This document shows positions 1 through 5,789 of a DNA stretch of 17,698 nt, piece after piece. The position numbers and the translations under genes are program-made. Source of the DNA: Clostridia bacterium (lineage in GTDB: Bacteria; Bacillota; Clostridia; Oscillospirales; CAG-272); contig CAAFLY010000246.1 of assembly GCA_900763885.1 (NCBI GenBank), forward strand, positions 1 through 17,698. Direction: 5' to 3'. Below the pieces are notes generated by a model. The model had not been told where the DNA came from and ran no database searches. It was given only the letters and a program-made list of their open reading frames with translations. Position 1 is the first letter of the stretch, and each line of letters starts with the position of its first letter.

Positions 1-2
1 AA

Positions 3-75
3 ATCGGATTTTTGCGATAAAAGGCTGAAATATAAGGGCTTTTATCGCAAAAATAACCTTAAATCAGAGTTTCCC
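3..75 (-). repeat. Palindromic repeat element, copy 1 (MITE/REP-like)
   Basis: Two exact 16-base arms, ATTTTTGCGATAAAAG at 8-23 and its reverse complement at 39-54, enclose a 15-base loop, so this stretch can form a strong hairpin in DNA or RNA. The same unit occurs in reverse orientation at 12777-12850. The core (3-58 against 12795-12850) differs at only 4 of 56 bases. Weaker similarity continues through the flank ending in TTTCCC (70-75 here). A repeated, non-coding palindrome with a non-palindromic flank resembles a non-autonomous mobile element or REP-type sequence. No transposase is present and target-site duplications cannot be judged, because the window begins at the element. The strand is assigned so that the two copies are opposite. 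Confidence 0.75.
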
Positions 76-77
76 TA

Positions 78-215
78 GTCGCCCACGCCGCGAATCATGA
101 TATGTACTACAGCCCCATTACAAACAAAAAGTTCACCGTTCCGCGCCATAAAAAGGAAATCGCGGCGGGAACACTGAACAGCATTCTGAAGGTCGCAGGC
201 ATCAAAGAAATCTGA
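78..215 (+). pseudogene. hicA: hicA toxin remnant, N-terminus lost
   Basis: The frame ending at the TGA at 213-215 encodes the C-terminal two-thirds of a HicA-family toxin, the small double-stranded-RNA-binding-fold mRNA interferase of type II HicAB systems. It reads through the family-typical stretches NHDMYYSPITNKKF, VPRHKKEI and GTLNSILKVAGIKEI. The His of NHD lines up with the catalytic His of HicA. Upstream, the similarity stops at about 78, where the palindromic element ends, and an in-frame TAA lies at 60-62. No ATG, GTG or TTG lies between that stop and the ATG at 102. That ATG falls after the catalytic His and has no Shine-Dalgarno sequence. The first 15-20 residues therefore appear to be missing and the toxin should be inactive. 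The family assignment is by eye. Confidence 0.7.
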
Positions 216-220
216 GGAGG
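215..220 (+). promoter_or_regulatory. Ribosome binding site of hicB
   Basis: AGGAGG lies 9 bases before the hicB ATG and overlaps the stop codon of the hicA remnant. This is the tight toxin-antitoxin spacing expected of an intact hicAB pair. Confidence 0.8.
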
Positions 221-229
221 TCCGCATAT

Positions 230-625
230 ATGGCAAAATACATTTATCCCGCAATCTTTCACACGGAGGAGGGCGGTGCCCTCAGCGTTGCGTTCCCCGA
301 TCTGGAGGGCTGCATTTCCCAGGGCGACGATCTGGCGGACGCGTATGCCATGGCACAGGACGCCCTTTGTCTGACGCTCTATCAGATGGAGGAGGACGGC
401 GAGACGATCCCCAAGCCATCGGATATTGCCGCTCTGTCCCCGGGAAAGGACGCGTTTGCCTCCCTTGTCTCCTGTGACACCATGGAATACCGCAAATACT
501 ACGAGAACCGCTCCATCAAGAAAACGCTGACCATCCCGTTCTGGCTCAATGCTATGGCGGAAAAAGCCGGGATCAACTTCTCCGCCGTACTCCAGAAGGC
601 ACTCAAAAACGAATTGCAGCTCTGA
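230..625 (+). CDS. hicB: HicB-family antitoxin
   Basis: 131 residues with the two-part HicB layout. The N-terminal domain (about 1-70) is the degenerate RNase H-like HicB fold, with YPAIFHTEEGGALSVAFPDL followed by EGC, and the helix DLADAYAMAQDALCLTL. The C-terminal segment (about 94-131), KKTLTIPFWLNAMAEKAGI and onward, looks like a ribbon-helix-helix DNA-binding domain. HicB binds and neutralises HicA and represses its own operon. AGGAGG at 215-220 supports the ATG at 230, and the gene starts 14 bases after the hicA remnant stop. Because hicA is truncated, this is probably a leftover antitoxin, possibly kept as a DNA-binding regulator or to neutralise related toxins elsewhere (inference). 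No promoter is visible upstream other than what the repeat element might provide. Confidence 0.85.
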   Translation: MAKYIYPAIFHTEEGGALSVAFPDLEGCISQGDDLADAYAMAQDALCLTLYQMEEDGETIPKPSDIAALSPGKDAFASLVSCDTMEYRKYYENRSIKKTLTIPFWLNAMAEKAGINFSAVLQKALKNELQL

Positions 626-679
626 CAATTTCGCGCCCCTCCCGGGGTCCGTTATATAGAAGAAAGGAGCACCTCCCCT

Positions 680-2119
680 ATGGAAAAACTGTACCTTATC
701 CCGCAGAAGAAGCTCGGCAGGATCGCGCCGGAGATCTATGGCGTCTTTACGGAGCATATCGGCGCGTGCGTGTACGACGGCATCTATTGCGGTGACGCGG
801 CGCCCAACATCCGCGGCTTTCGTCGCGCCATCATCGACGATCTGCGCGCGCTCGGTACACCGCTCATCCGCTGGCCCGGCGGCTGCTTTGCCGAGACCTA
901 CGACTGGCGCGACGGCATCGGTCCGGTGGAGAGCCGTCCGGTGCGCCTGAACTGGTGGACGCAGCACGACGGCAGATACGAGCCGAATCTCGTCGGCACG
1001 GACGAATTTCTCGATTTCGCCGCCCTTGTGGGAGCCACGCCGTACCTCGCCGCCAATCTGACCGCCACCACGCCGCGCGACATCCGGGATTGGGTGGACT
1101 ACATCAACTCCCCCGCCGGTACGACGACGTATGCCCGACTGCGCGCCGCGAACGGTCATCCGGAGCCGTACAACGTGAGGCTCTGGGGCGTCGGCAACGA
1201 AAACTGGGGCGGCGGCGGGAACATGACCCCGGAATACTACGCCGGAGAGTACCGGAAATACGCCGAGCTGATGGCAAACGCGTCGCCGGAGCTCACCCTC
1301 ATCGGCTGCGGGGCGAACGCCGACGATTTCGCCTGGACGCGCGGCGTGCTTGCGGAGCTGTCGAAAAAATCCGTGCGCATGGACGGGCTGGCGTTCCACT
1401 ATTACTGCGGCACGGCGGGCGGCGCGGTCCGATTCACGGACGACGAGTGGCGGGAGCTGATCGCGCGTGCCGGTCGGATGCAGGAGCTGATCGACAGACA
1501 CTGGGCGGCGGCGGTCGCCTGCGGTATGGAGGACAGGGCGCGCCTGTGCATCGACGAATGGGGCTGCTGGCACAACGACAAAACGGATCTGGTCGCGGAG
1601 AACCACCTCTTTGAGCAGCAGTCCACGATGCGCGACGCGGTGATCACGGCGCTGACGTGCAACATCTTCAACCAGAACTGCGCCAAGATCCGGCTCTGCG
1701 CGGTGGCACAGCTGGTCAACAATCTCCACGCCCTCTTCCTCGCCCATGAGGACAGGTGCATCCGCACGCCGACCTACCACGTGTTCGATATGTACAAGGC
1801 GCATATGGGCGCGGAAGCGATTGAGACGATCGCGCCGGACGGGATCTCCGCGTCCGCTTCGGTGAAGGAGGGACGGCTGACTGTGACCATGGCGAACACC
1901 ACGCCCGACCGCGCCATTTCCCTCTCGCTCACCGCGTTTGGCGTGGACGGCGTGCGATCCGCGGAAATCGCCACCCTGGGCGACGGCGATCTCCACGCGC
2001 ACAACACCTTCGACTGTCCGGAGGCAGTCACGATCCGCCAGGAAACGCACCCCCATTTCGACGGAGAGATCACCCTGCCCCGCGGCACCGTAGCCATGGT
2101 GCGGATGGATCTGGAATGA
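680..2119 (+). CDS. abfA: GH51 alpha-L-arabinofuranosidase
   Basis: 479 residues, close to the normal length of intracellular GH51 enzymes. These remove terminal alpha-L-arabinofuranosyl groups from arabinan, arabinoxylan or derived oligosaccharides with retention of configuration. The N-terminal barrel has the family motifs RIAPEIYGVFTEHIG (about 14-28) and RWPGGCFAETYDW. The acid/base is Glu174 in GVGNENWGGGGNM. The nucleophile is Glu293 in CIDEWGCWH. A C-terminal beta-sandwich follows from about residue 380. No signal peptide is seen, so it should act in the cytoplasm on imported arabino-oligosaccharides. AAGGAG at 663-668 supports the ATG at 680. No sugar transporter, regulator or other arabinose gene is adjacent; the 54-base gap to hicB has no clear promoter or terminator, so hicB read-through is possible. 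The family call is secure, the exact substrate is not. Confidence 0.95.
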   Translation: MEKLYLIPQKKLGRIAPEIYGVFTEHIGACVYDGIYCGDAAPNIRGFRRAIIDDLRALGTPLIRWPGGCFAETYDWRDGIGPVESRPVRLNWWTQHDGRYEPNLVGTDEFLDFAALVGATPYLAANLTATTPRDIRDWVDYINSPAGTTTYARLRAANGHPEPYNVRLWGVGNENWGGGGNMTPEYYAGEYRKYAELMANASPELTLIGCGANADDFAWTRGVLAELSKKSVRMDGLAFHYYCGTAGGAVRFTDDEWRELIARAGRMQELIDRHWAAAVACGMEDRARLCIDEWGCWHNDKTDLVAENHLFEQQSTMRDAVITALTCNIFNQNCAKIRLCAVAQLVNNLHALFLAHEDRCIRTPTYHVFDMYKAHMGAEAIETIAPDGISASASVKEGRLTVTMANTTPDRAISLSLTAFGVDGVRSAEIATLGDGDLHAHNTFDCPEAVTIRQETHPHFDGEITLPRGTVAMVRMDLE

Positions 2120-2127
2120 TCCAAACA

Positions 2128-2182
2128 TAACAAAACCTGCCGTGGTTCCGCTATCAAAACGGAGCTGCGGCAGGTTTTGTTA
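2128..2182 (+). terminator. Intrinsic terminator after the arabinofuranosidase gene
   Basis: A perfect 15-bp stem pairs 2128-2142 with 2168-2182. The left arm carries AAAA and the right arm TTTT, so it can work in both directions. An inner TCCG/CGGA pairing further closes the loop. It begins 8 bases after the stop codon at 2117-2119. Confidence 0.85.
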
Positions 2183-2186
2183 TGGA

Positions 2187-2316
2187 ATGAAAAATGGAGC
2201 CTACCCCAAGGAGCAGGCTCCACTAACCATCTTCGCCCGGTCACTTTTTTATTTTACCGACGAGTCAGAACCGTCACTCGTCTGCTTCAGCGAAGCAGAT
2301 ATAGTATTATATCCAC
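2187..2316 (-). ncRNA. Candidate small RNA with its own promoter and terminator
   Basis: A minus-strand promoter (2323-2351) predicts a start near 2316. The transcript would contain an 8-bp hairpin (2281-2299, TCTGCTTC against GAAGCAGA with a 3-base loop). A second hairpin with a 7-bp stem follows (2259-2265 with 2276-2282), then an A-rich linker. It ends in an 8-bp terminator stem (2195-2202 with 2215-2222) followed by ATTTTTC on the minus strand. No sizeable reading frame is present; the longest open stretches are short and lack ribosome binding sites. I recognise no known RNA family. It lies downstream of the nucleoside hydrolase gene on the same strand, so it could also be a 3'-UTR RNA with an internal promoter, or a dispersed structured repeat. 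Transcript ends are inferred. Confidence 0.5.
2195..2222 (-). terminator. Intrinsic terminator of the small RNA / nucleoside hydrolase operon
   Basis: TGGAGCCT (2195-2202) pairs with AGGCTCCA (2215-2222) around a 12-base loop, followed on the minus strand by ATTTTTC. No other terminator lies between the nucleoside hydrolase stop and this point, so it probably ends that operon as well. Confidence 0.7.
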
Positions 2317-2322
2317 ACTTAT

Positions 2323-2351
2323 AGTATATACCACATCCGTGTTTTTGTCAA
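2323..2351 (-). promoter_or_regulatory. Consensus sigma-A promoter of the candidate small RNA
   Basis: Read on the minus strand, TTGACA (2346-2351) and TATACT (2323-2328) are separated by exactly 17 bases. It starts 25 bases beyond the stop of the nucleoside hydrolase gene and no protein gene lies downstream before the terminators. A second TATAAT-like hexamer lies at 2306-2311 but lacks a good -35. Confidence 0.7.
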
Positions 2352-2376
2352 GGGAATGCGCAAAAATCTTTTCCTC

Positions 2377-3291
2377 TTACTCCGCCAGTATCCGGAACAG
2401 CTCCCCGAACAGGGCGTCGCGGTGGATGGCGGTCACGCGGAGGTAGAGGTGGCGGTGGCTGTCGAAAGAATACGTGCCGTCGTAGGTCGGAAGCGGGGCG
2501 TGATCCACAACGGCGTCCATGAAGCGGTTGTTCTCGTTGAGGAGCCATGCCGCGGCGCACACGTCCCAGATCACCCGGCTCCACACGCGGTCCTTCGCGT
2601 AGGTCTCCGCCTCCTCCACGGTATGGCGCACGAGATAGTCGCACAGCGCGTTTTTGCCGCCGAGCCAATGGCGCAGCTCCGGCTCCGTGGTGTAGAACGC
2701 CGATACCACGCCCATACAGGGAAGCTGCACGAGGGGACAGCCGCAGCCGAACACGATTCGCGCCGCCGCGATGTCCTGCACCATGTTGAATTCGCGCGTG
2801 TCGCCCCAGTGGATGTCGTGTCCGCCGAGCCAGACCAGCACGATCCGCTCCGCGATCTCCGGCTTTTGGAGCAGCGCGGACGCCACGTTTGTGATCGCAC
2901 CGATTGCCACCACGTACAGCGGCCGCTCCATGGTATACTCCATGGCGAGAGCGGCGAGATGATCGGCGGCGGGGCTTTCGACCGGGGTCCTCTCATCCGG
3001 CAGATATGTCCGGGAGCCGCGGTAGACGTTTTCCTTGTCCGCCTCCCTGCCCATCAGCGAAAGGAGGTTCAGGATCTCGTCGTAGCTTTTCTCCATGCCG
3101 TCCTCGGGGGAGGCGGAGTTGTTGTTGTAAAACGGGGCGGCGTAGATGGCGCGCACACGGCACCGCGGCGATTTCATCATCAGCGACAGCGCGTATTGGT
3201 CGTCGATCTCGTTGTAGGTGTCCGTATCGAGCACGCAGTCCACGCACCCGGTCGGCGCGGTCAGATTTCGCAGTCTTTGCAGATCGTTCAT
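2377..3291 (-). CDS. Nucleoside hydrolase (IU-NH superfamily, DTDxxNExDDQ variant)
   Basis: 304 residues, the normal length for enzymes that split the N-glycosidic bond of ribonucleosides into base and ribose. The calcium-binding N-terminal motif is a variant, DTDTYNEIDDQYAL (Asp22, Asp24, Asp30, Asp31), where classic members have DTDPGxDDAxA. Other family positions follow: GAITNVASAL (131-140), EFNMVQDIAAARIVF (167-181) and the late Asp243 in VIWDVCAAAW. No signal peptide, so cytoplasmic. AGGAGG (3298-3303) sits 6 bases before the ATG. The gene lies 37 bases downstream of the esterase gene, and the two probably form one operon from the promoter at 4078-4106. The active-site variant makes the true substrate (ribonucleoside or another ribosyl compound) uncertain. 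Confidence 0.88.
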   Translation of the reverse strand: MNDLQRLRNLTAPTGCVDCVLDTDTYNEIDDQYALSLMMKSPRCRVRAIYAAPFYNNNSASPEDGMEKSYDEILNLLSLMGREADKENVYRGSRTYLPDERTPVESPAADHLAALAMEYTMERPLYVVAIGAITNVASALLQKPEIAERIVLVWLGGHDIHWGDTREFNMVQDIAAARIVFGCGCPLVQLPCMGVVSAFYTTEPELRHWLGGKNALCDYLVRHTVEEAETYAKDRVWSRVIWDVCAAAWLLNENNRFMDAVVDHAPLPTYDGTYSFDSHRHLYLRVTAIHRDALFGELFRILAE

Positions 3292-3328
3292 GAAATTCCT
3301 CCTGTGGATTCTCGTATGATGGGCGCCC

Positions 3329-4045
3329 TCAGCCGTTTTTCTTCTGCGCGAACAGCCAATCCAGCACCGGCCCGGACGCGCTCGCGGCGTGCCAGACGTT
3401 GTGGCCGAAGCCGTTCAGGTCGGTGAAATTGATTTTCGTGCCGCCCGCCCTCCGGATCGCTTCCACGGTATCCGCCGTTCCGGAGAACAGCACCGCGTCG
3501 TCCCGGCTGTGCCATGTCCAGATCGGGATCTCGCGCAGCACGTCCGCCATTTCGGGATCTCCGCCGCCGCAGAGGGGAATGCCCGCCGCGAATACCGCTC
3601 CGTAACGCGCCAGCACATCCCACGCGCCGTATCCGCCCATCGACAGGCCGACGACGTAGATACGGCTCCGGTCGACGTTCTGTTCCGCGGTGATTTTCTC
3701 CAGAATCGACCATGCCGCCCGCATCGCACGGGATTCCGGGACCGCCGCCGTCGAATACGTTCCCTCGAGCCACGACGCGTCCACCCACTGCTCCTGATCC
3801 GGGCACTGCGGGCAGAGCACAATCGCGTTGGTGAAATATTCCGGGCGCGTCTCGAAAAATTCCCGGATACAGTGGCGCAGGAGGGCGGATTTGTCCCGTC
3901 CGCGCTCCCCGGCGCCGTGCAGGAAAAAGACCAGCGGATAGGATTTCGCGGGATCATACCCGTCCGGCAGGGACAGCGCGTAGGGCATACTGGAGCCGGA
4001 CGCGGTTTCGCAGGTCAAAAAAGCAAATCGGTCAAATGTGAACAT
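3329..4045 (-). CDS. Alpha/beta-hydrolase esterase (LpqC / prolyl-oligopeptidase-like)
   Basis: 238 residues of a compact alpha/beta-hydrolase. The oxyanion-hole region is FFLHGAGERG (about 40-49). The nucleophile elbow is GLSMGGYGAWD with Ser135. The acid is Asp182 or Asp183 in WHSRDDAV, and the base is His215 in NGFGHNVW. Such proteins include acyl esterases acting on decorated polysaccharides and dienelactone-hydrolase-like enzymes. There is no signal peptide, so it should be cytoplasmic. It is the first gene of a two-gene operon with the nucleoside hydrolase, behind a consensus promoter. The Shine-Dalgarno sequence before the ATG at 4045 is only a weak GAGG. Substrate unknown; an acyl-nucleoside or sugar-ester substrate is conceivable from the neighbour, but that is inference. 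Confidence 0.8.
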   Translation of the reverse strand: MFTFDRFAFLTCETASGSSMPYALSLPDGYDPAKSYPLVFFLHGAGERGRDKSALLRHCIREFFETRPEYFTNAIVLCPQCPDQEQWVDASWLEGTYSTAAVPESRAMRAAWSILEKITAEQNVDRSRIYVVGLSMGGYGAWDVLARYGAVFAAGIPLCGGGDPEMADVLREIPIWTWHSRDDAVLFSGTADTVEAIRRAGGTKINFTDLNGFGHNVWHAASASGPVLDWLFAQKKNG

Positions 4046-4077
4046 ATTGTACCTCGCGCACTTTGGTGATATGGACT

Positions 4078-4106
4078 ATTATACCGTTTTGGCGCGGGTT
4101 TGTCAA
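4078..4106 (-). promoter_or_regulatory. Perfect sigma-A promoter of the esterase-nucleoside hydrolase operon
   Basis: On the minus strand TTGACA (4101-4106) and TATAAT (4078-4083) are both exact consensus hexamers with a 17-base spacer. The predicted start near 4071 leaves a leader of about 26 bases before the ATG at 4045. Confidence 0.88.
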
Positions 4107-4148
4107 TGCGGCGGGGAAATTTCGCACCGCGGCGCCATTTTCCTTTGG

Positions 4149-4167
4149 GGGAGAAGGGTCCTCTCCC
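4149..4167 (-). terminator. Weak hairpin after the small membrane protein gene
   Basis: GGGAGA (4149-4154) pairs with TCTCCC (4162-4167) 7 bases past the stop of the 69-residue membrane protein. There is no T-run after it on the minus strand, so termination here is uncertain and the transcript may run into the esterase promoter region. Confidence 0.3.
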
Positions 4168-4173
4168 GTCCCG

Positions 4174-4383
4174 TCAAAGCGGCATCGGTATCCGGGCGAT
4201 CAGAATGACCGCCAGAATGGCGCCCGCGAACGCCGCGGCTCCGATGAGTGCCAGCACCGTTTTGCCGAGCTTCTTTTTCGCCGCCAGGCCGATCAGGGCA
4301 GCGCAGGCCACGCAGACCGCCGCGGCGGCAATCGCGATCCCCAGCGTTTCCCACAGCCAGGACAGCTCGTACAGGATTTTCAT
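4174..4383 (-). CDS. Small two-helix membrane protein, function unknown
   Basis: 69 residues with two predicted membrane helices, about 12-34 (LGIAIAAAAVCVACAALIGL) and about 41-64 (TVLALIGAAAFAGAILAVIL). They are joined by a short basic loop (AAKKKLGK) that should face the cytoplasm. AGAAGG about 6 bases before the ATG at 4383 supports translation. It follows the metallophosphoesterase gene after a 73-base gap on the same strand and no promoter is visible between them, so the two are probably co-transcribed. I recognise no family. It may be a membrane partner or an unrelated small protein; the short length leaves some doubt that it is expressed. Confidence 0.6.
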   Translation of the reverse strand: MKILYELSWLWETLGIAIAAAAVCVACAALIGLAAKKKLGKTVLALIGAAAFAGAILAVILIARIPMPL

Positions 4384-4456
4384 GCGTTCACCTTCTCTTT
4401 CTCTTTTGTTTGTTCAATCGGGGTTCGTTTGTCTTTTGTATGGATGCGGGGTGCGC

Positions 4457-5533
4457 TCACCAGTGCCACGTGCGATCCGGTCCGTCTCCGTACCGCACGA
4501 GGGTGATCTCCCTTGCACACGGGGTGACCACGGCAATATCGAGCGTCGCCGGGACGGATGCGTGGCCGCGCAGCTCGGGATTGAGGGCGGGATCGGAGGC
4601 GGCGGTGACGAATTGGGCGCAGGGGAGCGTATTGGTGCCGCCGGAATCCGCGTCTCCGGTGATCCGTTCCTCGCCCGGGAGCCAGAACGAATCGCTGTGC
4701 ATATGGCCGCTCAAGGCCGCGATGAGGCAGGCGTGTTTCCCGGACGGCCGCATATGGATGCCTGCCGCCGCGTCGTCGTAGGCGGTATGGTTCCGGAACG
4801 CCGTAAAGATTCCCGCCGCGGTGTCCCGATCGGCGATCCAGCCGCACAGTGCGGCGATGGTGGATTCCGTGGCGCGCGTACCGTTCCAGGTCCCGAGCAT
4901 GGAGACGCGCTCGCCGCGGTACTCGTAGAAAAACGGCACGTGCATGACGAGGAGGACCGGGCAGTCGCAGTCGAGGGCTGCATGGGCAAGCCAGCGGAGC
5001 TGTGACGTGCCGTACGCCCAGATCGGGGACGGATGCGCCGCCGCAAGCGCGGAATCGGAGGGCAGGGACAAGCAGACCATGCGCACGCCGGGGAAATCGA
5101 CGTAGTAATACGCGCTCTCCCCCTCTCGGACGGCGGTATTCCGGTCGAATCCGCGGCTGATCGCGTACCAGAGCTCCGGCTTGAAGAAATCGGTGCCGAC
5201 GCCGTCGTGGTTGCCGTTTACGGGATAGACGGGGCAGGCGAACGTGGCGGCGCAGCGGGCAAGGATCCCCCGGATCACGGCGGCGATCTCGTCGTTTGAC
5301 GCGTGCCGCTCTCTGCCGAGCATGGCGGGATTGTCTCCCAGCGCGATCACGCCGTCCGGCTCTATGCTGTCCGCGATGGAGGCAAGCGCGGCGAAGAGGG
5401 ACTCGATCCCGTTCTCGGACAGGGTATGGGTATGCGGATCGGTGAAGAGCGGAAAAACGAGCGAATCCGCGCGTCGGACTTCGGCGATCCGGCAGGCGGC
5501 GCGATTGGCTTCCATTGCAAAAACATCAGGCAT
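4457..5533 (-). CDS. Calcineurin-like metallophosphoesterase
   Basis: 358 residues carrying the five metal-binding blocks of the calcineurin superfamily in order: DPH (Asp32, His34), ALGDN (Asp67), NGNHD (Asn108, His109), VMHVPFF (His198) and GHMH (His277, His279). These enzymes use two metal ions to hydrolyse phosphomonoesters or phosphodiesters. The first block reads TDPHTH instead of the common SDxH. No signal peptide or membrane segment is seen, so it is probably cytoplasmic. AAAGGAG lies shortly before the ATG at 5533. A promoter at 5681-5709 gives it a leader of about 140 bases. The substrate cannot be told from sequence. Confidence 0.85.
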   Translation of the reverse strand: MPDVFAMEANRAACRIAEVRRADSLVFPLFTDPHTHTLSENGIESLFAALASIADSIEPDGVIALGDNPAMLGRERHASNDEIAAVIRGILARCAATFACPVYPVNGNHDGVGTDFFKPELWYAISRGFDRNTAVREGESAYYYVDFPGVRMVCLSLPSDSALAAAHPSPIWAYGTSQLRWLAHAALDCDCPVLLVMHVPFFYEYRGERVSMLGTWNGTRATESTIAALCGWIADRDTAAGIFTAFRNHTAYDDAAAGIHMRPSGKHACLIAALSGHMHSDSFWLPGEERITGDADSGGTNTLPCAQFVTAASDPALNPELRGHASVPATLDIAVVTPCAREITLVRYGDGPDRTWHW

Positions 5534-5680
5534 GTTGGGGCTCCTTTATATATGGGATACGAGGGGAACGGGGGGAGACGGTCGCTTTTGAAAAAGCTCC
5601 GCAAAACTTTTGTGAAAAATGGATGGAATATAGTATGTGCGGTTTCCTTGGGGGGTGTGCGGTTTTTTTGGGTCAATGGT

Positions 5681-5709
5681 AGTATACCACAAAAAATCTT
5701 TTGATGCAA
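5681..5709 (-). promoter_or_regulatory. Sigma-A promoter of the metallophosphoesterase gene
   Basis: On the minus strand TTGCAT (5704-5709) and TATACT (5681-5686) are 17 bases apart. The leader down to the ATG at 5533 is about 140 bases. It holds a 10-base direct repeat, TGTGCGGTTT as read on the plus strand, at 5636-5645 and 5656-5665, exactly 20 bases apart. This is a possible operator just inside the transcript. Confidence 0.65.
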
Positions 5710-5789
5710 TAGTGTGGGGGGTATATTTTTTCCGTTTGCGCATAGGATGGGACAGATCCGAAAACGGTAAGAACGAGAAAGGATAGACG

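Noticed and set aside
102..215. A functional mini-HicA starting at the ATG at 102
   Set aside because: It would lack the first helix and the catalytic His, and no Shine-Dalgarno sequence precedes that ATG.
622..657. A promoter for the arabinofuranosidase gene (CTGACA with TTATAT)
   Set aside because: The spacing between the two hexamers is 24 bases, too long for a sigma-A promoter.
107..2128. A 673-codon open frame on the minus strand across the arabinofuranosidase gene
   Set aside because: It is antisense to a clear GH51 enzyme with both catalytic residues. Its translation is Arg/Val/Gly-rich without domains, as expected for the shadow of a high-GC gene.
2356..3426. A 356-codon plus-strand open frame opposite the nucleoside hydrolase gene
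   Set aside because: Composition is His/Arg/Val-rich and featureless, while the opposite strand has the full nucleoside hydrolase motif set and AGGAGG.
5585..5620. CTTTTG...AAAAA direct and inverted repeats in the metallophosphoesterase leader, as a riboswitch or attenuator
   Set aside because: Pairing is short and AU-only, and no known riboswitch core or alternative terminator stem is visible.
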